Notes: generated from the letters alone by a model not told the origin. DNA of 64,000 nt from DATLWN01 sp964492895 (GCA_964492895.1 CAZBLR010000005.1:1-64000); one strand, 5' to 3'; shown: positions 35,931 to 45,931, counted from the stretch's first letter. A program made the numbers and translations.

Positions 35931-38296
35931 AACTGCCATTGTCCTGGCTCATGGAGCACGTCCATCTGAGCGACAGCGTCGAGGGCATTGCCGAGACGCT
36001 GGTCCGTCTCGGCCACGAGGTCGAGGGCATCGAAACGCCGCGCGCATCCGTCCGCGGCGTCAGGGTCGGGCATATCCTGTCGAAGGAGAAGCATCCCGAC
36101 GCCGACAAGCTGAGCCTGCTGACGGTCGATATCGGCGCGGCCGAGCCGCTGTCCATCGTCTGCGGCGCCTCCAATATGGATGCGGGGGACAGGGTGCCGG
36201 TGGCCACCGTCGGCACGAGCCTGCCGAACGGGCTGACCATCAAGAAGGGCAGGATCCGCGGCCAGGAGAGCTGCGGCATGTGCTGTTCGGAGGCGGAGCT
36301 TGGCCTGGCCGACGACGCGGCGGGGCTGCTGATCCTGTCGCCCCAGGCGCCCGTCGGTGCCGAGGTCGGTGAGTTCCTGGGCCTCGAGGAGGCGGTGATC
36401 GAGGTGTCGATCACGCCGAACCGCGGCGACTGCATGAGCCTGCACGGGATCGCCCGCGATCTGGCCGCCGTCTACGACCTGGAATTGGTGCTGCCTGATT
36501 GTTCCGACGCGGCTGCCGATGCGTCGGTGTCCGCGCCGGTCGTGAAGCTCGAAAATGCCACCGACTGCCCGCTGTACCTGGCCCGGCGCATCGACGGTGT
36601 AACGGTGGGCGATTCGCCGGCCTGGATGCAGCAGCGGCTCACCATGGCCGGCATGCGCCCGGTCAACGGCGTCGTCGACGTGCTGAATTACATCATGCTG
36701 GACATGGGCCAGCCGATGCACGCCTTCGATGCTGCGTGCCTTTCCGGCGGCATCGCGGTGCGTTCGGCGCATGCCGGCGAGGCCTTCGCCGCCCTGGACG
36801 GCAGGAAGCTCGCACTGGACGGGGGCGATCTGGTGATCACGGATGACAAGGGCGTGATCGCGCTGGCCGGCATCATGGGCTCCGAGCCCTCCGGCGTGAC
36901 CGGTGCGACCACCGCCATCGTGCTCGAATCCGCCTTCTTCCGGCCGGCCCGCATCAGCCTGTCCCGGCGTTCGCACGGCATGGTCTCCGAGGCCTCGATG
37001 CGTTTCGAACGCGGCATCGATGGCGCGCAGGTGGCGCTTGCCATGCAACGTGCCAGCCGCCTGATCGTCGAGCTGTTCGGCGGTCAGGCCGGCACGGTCA
37101 ACGCGGCCGGATCGGATGCCGGGCTCGTCGCGTCACGCAGTTTCTCGTTCCCCGTTTCCCGCATCGACCGCCGCCTCGGCATCGAGATCGACGCGGCGAA
37201 CGATGCGGTGCTCGAGCGCATGGGCTTCGGGCTTGCGCGCGACGGCGGCACGCTGTCCATCACGGTGCCGAGCCATCGCCACGATGTATCGCTTCCTGAA
37301 GACATCAGCGAGGAGTACGCCCGCGTGGTCGGCTTCGATGCCATCCCGGAAGCGCTGCCGCCTCTGAACATCGCCGCCCAGGTGGAGAAGTCCCCGGCGC
37401 TCGATATCGCCGTGCAGGGCGGCTTCAACCAGCTCGTCAGCTACGCCTTCGTCTCGGCAAGCGAGCAGCGGCTGTTCACGCCTGATGATGGCCGCGACAT
37501 CATGCTGGCCAACCCGATCTCGGAGGCGATGGCGGTGATGCGGCGCAGTATCTGGCCGGGCATGCTCGCGGCGGCACGGCACAATCTGAACCGCCAGCAG
37601 GACGGCCTGCGCTTCGTCGAGCATGGCCGCACCTACGAGTCCGCCGACGGGGATCGCGACGCGCTGGCCGTCGAGCGCAACTGGCTGGGCTGGCTGATGG
37701 CCGGCGAGGTGCAGGCCGGCGAATGGTATGTGCCGGCCCGGAGCGTCGATTTCTTCGACCTGAAGGGCGCGGTCGAGGCCTGGCTGGCGCGCATGGGCCT
37801 CACGGCCCGCTTCGTTGCCGACGACGGCATGCAGGGGCTGCAGGCGGGGCAGGGCGCGCGCATCGTCGTCGGGCGCGGCGAGGTCGGGCGCATCGGCCGC
37901 GTCACCAAGGATGTCTGCGATGCCTTCGACATCGAGGTGCCGGTGTTCGTTGCCGAGATCGGACTGGACGGCCTGCCGCCCGCCCGCGCACCGAAGTTCG
38001 CGGCGCTGCCGGAGTTCCCGGGAAGCTGGCGCGACCTGGTGTTCCTGTTCGACCGGCATGTGAAGGCCGAGGATATCGTGCAGACCGCCGTCAAGGCGGG
38101 TGGGTCGCTGGTCACCGAGGCGCGTATCTTCGACCGCTACGACGGCAAGGGCGTGCCGGCGGGCAAGGTCAGCCTCGGCGTGCGCTTCGCACTGCAGGCC
38201 GCCGATCGCACCCTGACCCAGCAGGATTCGGATGCGGCCTCCCAGGCCATCGTCGATGAGATGACCAAGCGCTTCGGCGCGGTCCTCAGGGGCTAA
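35927..38296 (+). CDS. pheT: Phenylalanyl-tRNA synthetase beta subunit
   Basis: 789 residues, near the usual 795. Visible domains: N-terminal tRNA-binding OB fold (KHPDADKLSLLTVDIG), B3/B4 editing domain (NRGDCMSLHGIARDLA), B5, the catalytic-like core, and the C-terminal anticodon-binding FDX domain (RIFDRYDGKGVPAGKVSLGVRF). The B3/B4 domain removes Tyr mischarged to tRNA-Phe. In many gammaproteobacteria ihfA follows pheT; here it does not, and rnhB comes next after a hairpin repeat. Confidence 0.97.
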   Translation: MKLPLSWLMEHVHLSDSVEGIAETLVRLGHEVEGIETPRASVRGVRVGHILSKEKHPDADKLSLLTVDIGAAEPLSIVCGASNMDAGDRVPVATVGTSLPNGLTIKKGRIRGQESCGMCCSEAELGLADDAAGLLILSPQAPVGAEVGEFLGLEEAVIEVSITPNRGDCMSLHGIARDLAAVYDLELVLPDCSDAAADASVSAPVVKLENATDCPLYLARRIDGVTVGDSPAWMQQRLTMAGMRPVNGVVDVLNYIMLDMGQPMHAFDAACLSGGIAVRSAHAGEAFAALDGRKLALDGGDLVITDDKGVIALAGIMGSEPSGVTGATTAIVLESAFFRPARISLSRRSHGMVSEASMRFERGIDGAQVALAMQRASRLIVELFGGQAGTVNAAGSDAGLVASRSFSFPVSRIDRRLGIEIDAANDAVLERMGFGLARDGGTLSITVPSHRHDVSLPEDISEEYARVVGFDAIPEALPPLNIAAQVEKSPALDIAVQGGFNQLVSYAFVSASEQRLFTPDDGRDIMLANPISEAMAVMRRSIWPGMLAAARHNLNRQQDGLRFVEHGRTYESADGDRDALAVERNWLGWLMAGEVQAGEWYVPARSVDFFDLKGAVEAWLARMGLTARFVADDGMQGLQAGQGARIVVGRGEVGRIGRVTKDVCDAFDIEVPVFVAEIGLDGLPPARAPKFAALPEFPGSWRDLVFLFDRHVKAEDIVQTAVKAGGSLVTEARIFDRYDGKGVPAGKVSLGVRFALQAADRTLTQQDSDAASQAIVDEMTKRFGAVLRG

Positions 38297-38304
38297 GGAC
38301 TTTC

Positions 38305-38455
38305 TTTGATACGGCCTCGGAGCGCGATCGAAAACGCGGTTTCCGATCGCTCGCACAATTCGGCAGGAGTGCCGAATTGGACACCGACACGGTGGGGCAT
38401 AGCCCTGAAGGCCAGGGATGGCCTTCATCAGAAGCCGCCCATCCATGGGCGGGGA
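38305..38455 (+). repeat. Modular hairpin repeat, copy B (upstream of rnhB)
   Basis: Between pheT and rnhB. Modules: GATACGGCCTCGGAGC at 38308; hairpin GCGATCGAAAAC-GCG-GTTTCCGATCGC (38324-38350, one mismatch); a 10-bp hairpin with GGAG in the loop (38356-38365 with 38370-38379); an 8-bp hairpin with loop AGGGAT (38406-38413 with 38420-38427); and terminal hairpin CCGCCCA-TCCA-TGGGCGG (38435-38452). It ends 13 bases before the rnhB ATG. Relative to copy A the stem bases change in pairs (C-G to T-A) while loops persist. Confidence 0.8.
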
Positions 38456-38465
38456 TAGCCCGGAT

Positions 38466-39062
38466 ATGCCCTCGGAGTATGATCTTCCGGCACTAGCCCT
38501 AGTCGCAGGCGTGGACGAAGTCGGGCGCGGGCCGCTGGCCGGTCCCGTCGTCACGGCTGCGGTGATCCTGGCGCCTTCCGATCCGATGTTCGGCCAGTAC
38601 CGTGATTCCAAGAAGCTGTCCGAGAAGCGGCGCCTGGCCCTGTACCGGCATCTGCGCCGGCATGCGGTCGGCCTGGCGCTAGCGCAGGCCAGCGTCGAGG
38701 AGATCGATCGGCTGAACATCCTGGAAGCGACGATGCTGGCCATGCGGCGTGCCGTCGAGGCCCTGCCGGTACGTCCGGCGCGTGCCGTCGTCGACGGCAA
38801 CCGCTGCCCGGCGCTATCCGTGCCGGTCGAGGCGATCGTCGGCGGCGACGGGTCCGTGCAGGAGATCGCCGCCGCCTCGATCGTGGCCAAGGTGGTGCGT
38901 GATCGCCTGATGCAGCGCCTGGACCGGCGCTACCCGGGCTACGGCCTGGGCGGGCACAAGGGCTACGGCACCGCCGTGCACATGGAGGCCCTGCAGCGCC
39001 TCGGTCCTTGCCCGGCGCACCGGCAGAGCTTTGCGCCGGTGCGGCGCTGTCTTCGCCCCTGA
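38466..39062 (+). CDS. rnhB: Ribonuclease HII
   Basis: 198 residues. It cuts RNA in RNA-DNA hybrids and single ribonucleotides in DNA. The catalytic motif AGVDEVGRGPLAGPVV is near residue 15, DSKKLSEKRR follows, and the block EIAAASIVAKVVRDRLM and GYGLGGHKGYGT complete the family pattern. The ATG at 38466 is chosen; the frame runs upstream to 38418 but there it crosses the hairpin repeat. A 160-base gap to the next gene contains no recognisable structure beyond a GC-rich stretch. Confidence 0.95.
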   Translation: MPSEYDLPALALVAGVDEVGRGPLAGPVVTAAVILAPSDPMFGQYRDSKKLSEKRRLALYRHLRRHAVGLALAQASVEEIDRLNILEATMLAMRRAVEALPVRPARAVVDGNRCPALSVPVEAIVGGDGSVQEIAAASIVAKVVRDRLMQRLDRRYPGYGLGGHKGYGTAVHMEALQRLGPCPAHRQSFAPVRRCLRP

Positions 39063-39222
39063 TTGTCGGGAATTCGACCCTGCCGCTGAACGTCCGCTTC
39101 CGGCAGCCGAACGTGGCCGAATACGGCTTGGACAAACATCTGTAATCACTTCGAGGGAAAAGCTACCGGCTGATTTGGGCTAGACTGGAGCTGCTCAAGA
39201 GCTTTTCCCGCGAGGTGCGGCG

Positions 39223-40062
39223 ATGATCTATTTTGCCTATGACGGCTCGATCGACGGCGATTGGGTCTCCCGCTATGCCGTCCAAATGGCCGCCTGTTCG
39301 TCGCCGGCCGCACTGCATCTCGTGCATGTACGGGAGAGGGCGACCGAAAATGTTCTGGGTGACAAGATCGGGCGCATCGAGCACGAGTGCCGGCTGCGTG
39401 GCGTCAAGCTGACCGTCAGCGAGAAGCCGCTGGAAAAGGACCTGTTCTCGACACTGGTATCCATGCTCGATCCCGAAGCACTGGTCGTTTGCGGCATGCG
39501 CACGAAAAGCCACCGGGCGTCGCGACGCGGCTATTTGAAAGACAGCATCGCCAGGCTTTTGCTCGAACACGATGCGTTCGACGTGCTGGCCGTGAAGGTG
39601 CTGCACCCGGGACTCCTGGGCGTACCGCACCGGCTGCTGTTGCCGCTGCATGCCGTGCTGCCATTGCCGCAGGGCGGGCTCCGCTTCCTGCGGCTGATAG
39701 CCACCAGCCTGCACCGCATCCATCTGCTCGAACTGATCTCGGCCGGCCGCATCCCGGTCCGTCCTGGTTTCAGGGGCTGGCTCTCGCGCCAGCGTCAGGC
39801 GGCTGCGGCGCGGCTGGATGCAAGGGAGGCCGAACTGACCAGGGAGCTGACCGTCGGTGCGGAGCAGTTCGACAGCAGCATCCGGTTGACGCATGCATGG
39901 CCGCACGAGGTGGTCGTCCGCGCTGTCCGCCACAAATCGCAGCTGATCTTCATGGGGCTGCCCGAACGCAGTCTGCTGCAGCGGCTCAAGGGGGTGTATC
40001 CCGTTGAGGAGGTGCTGCGCGATGCGCCCTGCGATGTTGCGATCTTCGGCGGCAAGAGATAA
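39223..40062 (+). CDS. Tandem universal-stress-protein-like protein
   Basis: 279 residues that appear to hold two UspA-like alpha/beta halves. The first opens MIYFAYDGSIDGDW and has LVVCGMRTKSH near residue 87; the second ends LIFMGLPERSLLQRLKGVYPVEEVLRDAPCDVAIF, matching the USP C-terminal pattern. The ATP-binding G-2x-G-9x-G(S/T) motif is only partly preserved. The gene is joined to the cation ATPase by TAATG (stop 40060-40062, ATG 40062-40064), so the pair is probably functionally linked, for instance as a sensor or regulator of the pump; that is inference. Confidence 0.78.
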   Translation: MIYFAYDGSIDGDWVSRYAVQMAACSSPAALHLVHVRERATENVLGDKIGRIEHECRLRGVKLTVSEKPLEKDLFSTLVSMLDPEALVVCGMRTKSHRASRRGYLKDSIARLLLEHDAFDVLAVKVLHPGLLGVPHRLLLPLHAVLPLPQGGLRFLRLIATSLHRIHLLELISAGRIPVRPGFRGWLSRQRQAAAARLDAREAELTRELTVGAEQFDSSIRLTHAWPHEVVVRAVRHKSQLIFMGLPERSLLQRLKGVYPVEEVLRDAPCDVAIFGGKR

Positions 40063-42752
40063 TGGCCGGGCAGATCCAGCAGATCGAAACCGCCGAGGTC
40101 TTCGGCTTTCTCGAATCCCGCCCCGAGGGGCTTGATGGCGGCGAGGTTGACGAACGTCTCCGGCAACTCGGCCCCAATATCCTCGATCAGCCGCGCAAAC
40201 TCTGGTGGCTGCCCATGCTGGTGCGTCAGTTCGCCAACTTCTTCAGCTTGCTGCTCGATATCTCCGCCGGCATCTGTTTTGTGGCCGACCGCATCCAGCC
40301 GGGCGAGCACATGGATGTGCTGGGTGCAGCCCTCTTCGGCGTTTCCATCCTCAATTCTCTGTTCAGTTTCCTGCAGGAGTACCGTGCCGAACGGGCCATG
40401 GAGGAGCTTAACAAGCTGCTGCCGAAACGCGTGGTGATCCTGCGCGGCGGTGAGAAGGCAGAGATCGATGCCGACGACGTCGTGCCGGGCGACGTGCTGT
40501 TGATCCGGGCCGGCGACCGGGTGCCGGCCGATGCGCGCCTGGTCGAGAGTGACCATCTGCTTGTCAGCAACGCTGCGCTGAGCGGCGAATCGAGGCCCGT
40601 CGCCCTGAGCAGCGAAGCCTGCGACTGCGAGCTGCCGGAGAGCCCCAATGTGCTGTTTGCCGGTTGCACGGTATTGCAGGGCGCCGGCTCGGCGGTGGTC
40701 TATGCCACAGGCTTTCGCACCGAGTTCGGCAAGATCGCGCTGCTTTCCTCACGACTGGAGCGCAAGGTGTCGCCGCTCGAGCGCGAAACGACTCACATGG
40801 TGCGCATCCTCACCGTCATCGCCGTCGGCATGGGGCTCGCCTTCTTCGCCTACGGCGTCTACACGGGGCGTTCGCTGTGGACCAATCTGGTGTTCATGAT
40901 GGGTATCATCGTCGCCAATGTGCCGGAAGGGCTGTTGCCCACCTTCACGCTGTCGCTGGCCATGGCGGCCAAACGCATGGCGCGCAAGAAGGTGCTGATC
41001 AAGGGTCTGAATGCCGTGGAGACCATGGGCGCGGTGCATGTGGTCTGCACGGACAAGACCGGAACGCTGACCGAGAACCGCCTGGCCATTACGCGTGTGA
41101 TCGACGGCGTGGCCGGCGTCGATATCGACGCATCCGAGCGCCGTCGCGCCTTCCTCGGTGCAGCCGCCGTCGCCTCGCAGGCGGAGAAGACCCGGCAGGG
41201 TTTCAGCGGCGATTCGCTCGATGTCTGCGTGGTGGAACTGTACGGGGAGGAGATCGGCAATCCGGCCGACGCCATCGAGCCGCTACGCTTCTTCCCCTTC
41301 GAGCAGCAGCGACTGCACACGGCCGGCATTGCCCGGTTCGAGGGTAAGCTGCTGTTTGCCGCCAAAGGTGCCTGGGAGTCGCTACGCCCGCTTGTCGCTG
41401 CCGTGGCGGGGGCGGATGGCCAAAGCGTGCCGGCCGATGCCGAAGTGCTGGCGCGGACTGAGCAGATCGTGCACGAACTGAGCTCGGAGGGCTTCCGGCT
41501 GCTGGCCGTCGCCAGCCGGCAGCTGGAGGCGGAGCCGGACGGGGAGGCGCCGCTGGAGCAGTTCGAACAGGGGCTGACGCTCGACGGCTTCCTGATTTTC
41601 GAGGATCCGCTGCGCAAGGAGGTGCCCGGGGCGGTGGCCCGCTGCCACGAGGCCGGCATCCGGGTTATCATGATCACCGGCGATCATCCGGACACGGCCG
41701 GCAACATCGCCCGCCGGGCCGGCATTCGGCCGCCAGGGGAGGAGGACTGCGGGCCGATCATCACCGGTGCGGAACTGGCGACCATGCGCGAGTCGGAACT
41801 GATACGCCGGCTTGCGGAGGGCTGCGTCGTCTTCGCCCGAACCTCGCCCGAGCAGAAGATGAAGATCGTCTCGGCGCTGCATGAAATGGAGATGGTCGTC
41901 GCCGTCACCGGCGACGGCGTCAATGATGCGCCGGCGCTGAAGGGCGCCGATGTCGGCATCGCCATGGGACTCTCCGGCACCGAGGTGGCGCGCGAGGCGG
42001 CGCAGGTGATCCTGCTCGACGACAATTTCGCCTCGATCGTCGCCGGTATCGAAGAGGGGCGGACCATCTTCGCCAATATCCGCAAGTTCACCAATTACGT
42101 GCTGGTCAGTAACGGCCCGGAGATCATTCCCTACCTGATCTACATCATCTTCCCGGTACCGTTGGCGCTGACCGTCATCCAGATCCTGCTCATCGATCTT
42201 GGCACCGACATCATCCCCTCCATGGCGCTCGGCCAGGAGCCGTCGGACAAGGATGTCATGCAGCAACCGCCGCGTAGGCAAGGCAACACCCTGCTGACCT
42301 GGCCGCTGATGCTGCACAGTTACCTGTTTCTTGGCCTGATCGAGGCCGTCTTCGCCCTTGCCCTCTTCTTCTGGGTGCTGACGGACGGCGGCTGGCACTA
42401 CGGCCAGTCGTTGCCGGCCGCCGATCCGCTCTATCATTCGGCCACCGGCATCACGCTGGCCTCGATCATGCTGATGCAGATCGGCAATCTGATCGGCCGT
42501 CGTTCGGCCACCGGATCGGGGCTGGATACGGGAATCTTCCGTAACCCGTTGCTGCTGATCGGCATCGGCCTGGAGATCTTCTTCTCCTGGGCGGTGCTTT
42601 ACCTTCCGATCGCCGGCGACATCATCGGCACCGGCCCGGTCAGCCCCGGGGTTTATGCCGTCGCCGTCAGTGGCATCGCCGTCATCTTCGGTCTCGACTA
42701 TCTGCGCAAGCGCCTGGTGCGGCCACCCGGGAGTCGTCGGGTTGATGGTTGA
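40062..42752 (+). CDS. P2-type cation-transporting ATPase, Na+/K+- or H+-ATPase-like
   Basis: 896 residues with a full P2-ATPase plan: N-terminal cation ATPase domain, LSGES (actuator), the M4 signature NVPEGLLPTF, the phosphorylated Asp331 in DKTGTLTEN, the hinge TGDGVNDAPALKGADVGIAMG, and six C-terminal membrane helices. NGPEIIPYLIYIIF with DLGTDIIPSMALG resembles the M5-M6 region of animal Na,K-ATPases more than bacterial Ca pumps. The ion is therefore probably Na+, K+ or H+, not resolved by sequence alone. It overlaps the USP-like gene by one base. A 498-base gene-free stretch follows. Confidence 0.88.
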   Translation: MAGQIQQIETAEVFGFLESRPEGLDGGEVDERLRQLGPNILDQPRKLWWLPMLVRQFANFFSLLLDISAGICFVADRIQPGEHMDVLGAALFGVSILNSLFSFLQEYRAERAMEELNKLLPKRVVILRGGEKAEIDADDVVPGDVLLIRAGDRVPADARLVESDHLLVSNAALSGESRPVALSSEACDCELPESPNVLFAGCTVLQGAGSAVVYATGFRTEFGKIALLSSRLERKVSPLERETTHMVRILTVIAVGMGLAFFAYGVYTGRSLWTNLVFMMGIIVANVPEGLLPTFTLSLAMAAKRMARKKVLIKGLNAVETMGAVHVVCTDKTGTLTENRLAITRVIDGVAGVDIDASERRRAFLGAAAVASQAEKTRQGFSGDSLDVCVVELYGEEIGNPADAIEPLRFFPFEQQRLHTAGIARFEGKLLFAAKGAWESLRPLVAAVAGADGQSVPADAEVLARTEQIVHELSSEGFRLLAVASRQLEAEPDGEAPLEQFEQGLTLDGFLIFEDPLRKEVPGAVARCHEAGIRVIMITGDHPDTAGNIARRAGIRPPGEEDCGPIITGAELATMRESELIRRLAEGCVVFARTSPEQKMKIVSALHEMEMVVAVTGDGVNDAPALKGADVGIAMGLSGTEVAREAAQVILLDDNFASIVAGIEEGRTIFANIRKFTNYVLVSNGPEIIPYLIYIIFPVPLALTVIQILLIDLGTDIIPSMALGQEPSDKDVMQQPPRRQGNTLLTWPLMLHSYLFLGLIEAVFALALFFWVLTDGGWHYGQSLPAADPLYHSATGITLASIMLMQIGNLIGRRSATGSGLDTGIFRNPLLLIGIGLEIFFSWAVLYLPIAGDIIGTGPVSPGVYAVAVSGIAVIFGLDYLRKRLVRPPGSRRVDG

Positions 42753-43250
42753 AGCCGATACATCGTCGCCGATGTGCAGCGGAATGCAGGCGCGTGCCGG
42801 GCCCGGCACACCGCCGGAGTTTACGCCGGTGGCCGGGGCGATGGCGCTGCACCGGAGTACGTGAGGCGGGTCACGTCGCCGACTGGGGGACACGGCTACA
42901 GTCGGCCCCAGGCATGCACACCATGCTTACAGGGCCCGGCGCATGGATCCCTATATTCCCTCTTTCCCACCCCATGCGCCGGGCCCGTGTATGCACCACT
43001 GTCCAATCTGTTCTATGCTGGATTCATATCTTTCGCCATCCGAGGTCGCCGTTTCGATGTGGTCCGGCGGCATGCATCCGGTCCTCCCTCCCCCTCCCCA
43101 GGGCCGGGTGTGTGCCCCGGGCCCTTTGGCGGCCTGATGCCCGTCTGGTTCCGGTGCCGCGATGCGCGCGTACGGAACGCCTTGCCACAACGCAAAAACA
43201 GCCATGCCATCGCGCTTGGATTTTGACCGGTCAGGCCCTAGTTTCCCCGC
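42753..43250. other. Gene-free stretch with palindromes, ATPase-mutS spacer
   Basis: 498 bases without a credible gene. It contains a perfect 16-base palindrome (42794-42809) and a perfect 15-bp inverted repeat (42932-42946 with 42972-42986) around a 25-base pyrimidine-rich loop. From 43080 the + strand is rich in CCCTCCCC tracts. Open frames through it have no ribosome-binding site and biased composition (Pro/Arg/Cys), so they are taken as chance. The mutS promoter must lie here but could not be placed. Confidence 0.6.
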
Positions 43251-45857
43251 ATGCAGGAATCCCAGGCCGGCCATACCCCGATGATGCAGCAGTACCTCCG
43301 CATCAAGTCGGAGTACGCCGACTGCATCCTGTTCTACCGCATGGGCGATTTTTACGAGATGTTCCATGACGACGCGATCGACGCGGCGCGTGTGCTCGAT
43401 ATCGCGCTGACCAAGCGGGGCAAATCGAATGGTGAGGACATCCCGATGTGCGGGGTGCCGTGGCATCAGGCGGAAGGCTATCTGGCACGTCTGGTGGCGG
43501 CGGGCCGGCGGGTGGCCATCTGCGAGCAGATGGAGCCGCCGGGCGAGGCCAAGGGCCCGGTGCGGCGCGAGGTGGTGCGGGTGGTGACGCCCGGCACGCT
43601 GACCGAGAGCGAGCTGCTGGATCAGCGCCACAGCGCCCGGCTGGCCGCCCTGTGCCGGAGCGGCCAGCGCTGGGGTGTCGCGGCCGCCGACCTGTCGGCC
43701 GGCCGCTGGGAGCTCAAGGAAGGGCAGGGCGAGGCGCAGCTCTCCGAATACCTGAGCGTGCTGGACCCGGCCGAGCTGCTGCTCGCGCGCAGCGCCGAGG
43801 CCCCGGTGCGTGCGCCGGTGCAGTATCCGGGCGATTGGGCCTTTTCGCCCGAGGTGGCCGAGGAGCGCCTGTCCGAGCGTTTCGGGGTCGGCGACTGGCA
43901 AGCCCTGAACCTGGGGGGGCATGCCGAGGTGGCCTCGGCCGTGGGTGCCGTGCTGGTGTATCTGGAGCAGACGCAGAAGCGGCAGCTGGAACACCTGGAG
44001 CTGCCGGCCTATCGCGAGGCCGCGCCGGGCATGCAGATCGACGTGCGTTCGCGGCGCAACCTGGAGCTGTACGCGTCGCTGGACGGCAATGTGCAGGGCG
44101 GCCTGCTCTCCGTGCTCGACGAGACATGCACGCCGATGGGGGCGCGCATGCTGCGCCAGTGGCTCGATTTCCCGCTTGCCGACGTCAAGGCCGTCGCCCG
44201 CCGCCAGGATGCGGTGCAGAGCCTGGTCGACGACGAGACGGCTCGCGAAGCGCTGCGCCAGCGGCTGGGCACGGTGCGTGACATGGAGCGCATGCTGACC
44301 CGCATCGTGCTTGAACGCGCCTCACCGCGGGATTTCCGGGGCCTGGCGGACAGCCTGCTGGCGCTGCCGGGTCTGCGCCAGGTACTGGGCGAACGCCAGG
44401 GCATGTTCGCCGAGCTGGTTTCGCACCTGTCCGGCCTGGACGAGCTGGCCGCGCATCTGGATGCGGCCCTGGTCGAGACCTGTCCACCGCATCTGCGCGA
44501 GGGCGGGTTGATCCGCGGGGGCTTCGACGCCGAGCTGGACCGCCTGCGCGGACTGTCCGCCGATGCCGACAGCTGGCTGAAGACCTACGAGGCGGCCGAG
44601 CGGGAACGCACGGGCCTGGCCAACCTGCGCGTCAAGTACAACAAGGTGTTCGGCTATTTCATCGAGATCTCGCGCGCCCAGGCCGCCCAGGCGCCGGCCG
44701 AGTACGTGCGCAAGCAGACGCTGGTCAATGCCGAGCGCTTCATCACCGACGAGTTGCACCGCTTCGAGTCCGAGATACTCGGGGCCCGCGAGGCGGCACT
44801 GGCCCGCGAGGCGGCACTGGTCGGCGATCTCGTACGGGCGATCGGCTCCGCCACCGCGTCCATCCAGGCCGCGGCGCGTGCCGTGGCCGTGCTCGACGTG
44901 CTGGGCTGCTTCGCGTATCTGGCCGTGCATTACGGCTATTGCCGGCCGAAGCTGCAGGAGAACGGGGTCCTGGCCATCGAGGGTGGGCGCCATCCGCTGG
45001 TGGAACAGCGCCTGCCCGCCGGTACGCCGTTCGTCGCCAACGATATCGCCATGGACATGAAGAAGCGCCGCTTCATGCTGCTGACCGGGCCGAACATGGG
45101 CGGCAAGTCCACGTACATGCGGCAGACGGCCTGGCTGGTGTGGCTGGCGCACACCGGCGCCTTCGTGCCGGCCACCAGCGCCCGCATCCCGCTGATCCGC
45201 CGCATCTTCACGCGCATCGGGGCCGGCGATGAACTGGCCATGGGACGCTCCACCTTCATGGTCGAGATGATGGAAACGGCGACGATCCTGAACCAGCTCG
45301 AGGCCCGCGCGCTGGTCGTCATCGATGAGATCGGACGCGGCACCAGCACCTGGGACGGCATGGCCATCGCCTGGGCGGTGGCCGAGCGCCTGGCGCGCAG
45401 CGAACAGGTGCTGACGCTGTTCGCGACGCATTACCACGAATTGACGTCCCTGCCGGACGAACAGCCGGCGGCGTTCAACGCCTCGGTGCAGGTGCGGGAA
45501 TGGAACGGCAGCGTCGTATTCCTGCACCGCGTCGAGGAAGGGGCGGCGGATCGCTCGCACGGCATCGCCGTGGCCCAGTTGGCCGGCCTGCCGCCGGACG
45601 TGGTGCGCCGGGCGCGCGAGCACCTGTTCCGGCTCGAACACCATGCGGAACTGGCGGCCGAGGAGGGCAAGAACCAGCTCGGCCTGTTCGCCGAGGCGGA
45701 GAAGCGGCGGCAGCGCCAGATGTCCGAGGAGGCGGCGCAAATCCTGGCGGCGATCTCGGAACTGGACATCAACGCCCTCAGGCCGATCGATGCGCTGAAC
45801 ACCGTCGATGAGCTCAAGCGACGGGCCGAGGCGTGGATGACGAACGAGCGCCGCTGA
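43251..45857 (+). CDS. mutS: DNA mismatch repair protein MutS
   Basis: 868 residues. It recognises base mismatches and small loops and recruits MutL. The mismatch-reading motif GDFYEMF (Phe-X-Glu) is near residue 30, followed by connector, lever and clamp domains. The ATPase has Walker A GPNMGGKST at about 613-621, Walker B LVVIDEIGRGTST and the dimer HTH region near the C-terminus. An in-frame short duplication, AREAALAREAAL, is seen at about residue 520 in the clamp. mutL is not in the window. glnD follows after 74 bases. Confidence 0.97.
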   Translation: MQESQAGHTPMMQQYLRIKSEYADCILFYRMGDFYEMFHDDAIDAARVLDIALTKRGKSNGEDIPMCGVPWHQAEGYLARLVAAGRRVAICEQMEPPGEAKGPVRREVVRVVTPGTLTESELLDQRHSARLAALCRSGQRWGVAAADLSAGRWELKEGQGEAQLSEYLSVLDPAELLLARSAEAPVRAPVQYPGDWAFSPEVAEERLSERFGVGDWQALNLGGHAEVASAVGAVLVYLEQTQKRQLEHLELPAYREAAPGMQIDVRSRRNLELYASLDGNVQGGLLSVLDETCTPMGARMLRQWLDFPLADVKAVARRQDAVQSLVDDETAREALRQRLGTVRDMERMLTRIVLERASPRDFRGLADSLLALPGLRQVLGERQGMFAELVSHLSGLDELAAHLDAALVETCPPHLREGGLIRGGFDAELDRLRGLSADADSWLKTYEAAERERTGLANLRVKYNKVFGYFIEISRAQAAQAPAEYVRKQTLVNAERFITDELHRFESEILGAREAALAREAALVGDLVRAIGSATASIQAAARAVAVLDVLGCFAYLAVHYGYCRPKLQENGVLAIEGGRHPLVEQRLPAGTPFVANDIAMDMKKRRFMLLTGPNMGGKSTYMRQTAWLVWLAHTGAFVPATSARIPLIRRIFTRIGAGDELAMGRSTFMVEMMETATILNQLEARALVVIDEIGRGTSTWDGMAIAWAVAERLARSEQVLTLFATHYHELTSLPDEQPAAFNASVQVREWNGSVVFLHRVEEGAADRSHGIAVAQLAGLPPDVVRRAREHLFRLEHHAELAAEEGKNQLGLFAEAEKRRQRQMSEEAAQILAAISELDINALRPIDALNTVDELKRRAEAWMTNERR

Positions 45858-45931
45858 ACCGCTGCCGGTGATTGCGTCCGCGCAACGGACCGTTATCTTC
45901 CAAGCATGATGCGCATGATTCGTGTGAACCG

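Noticed and set aside
38418..38465. Longer rnhB start at 38418
   Set aside because: The added codons cross the closing hairpin of repeat copy B and are not part of RNase HII.
42943..43137. 64-codon open frame with several Cys and Pro in the ATPase-mutS spacer
   Set aside because: No ribosome-binding site, composition follows the local CCC tracts, and its start lies in the loop side of an inverted repeat.
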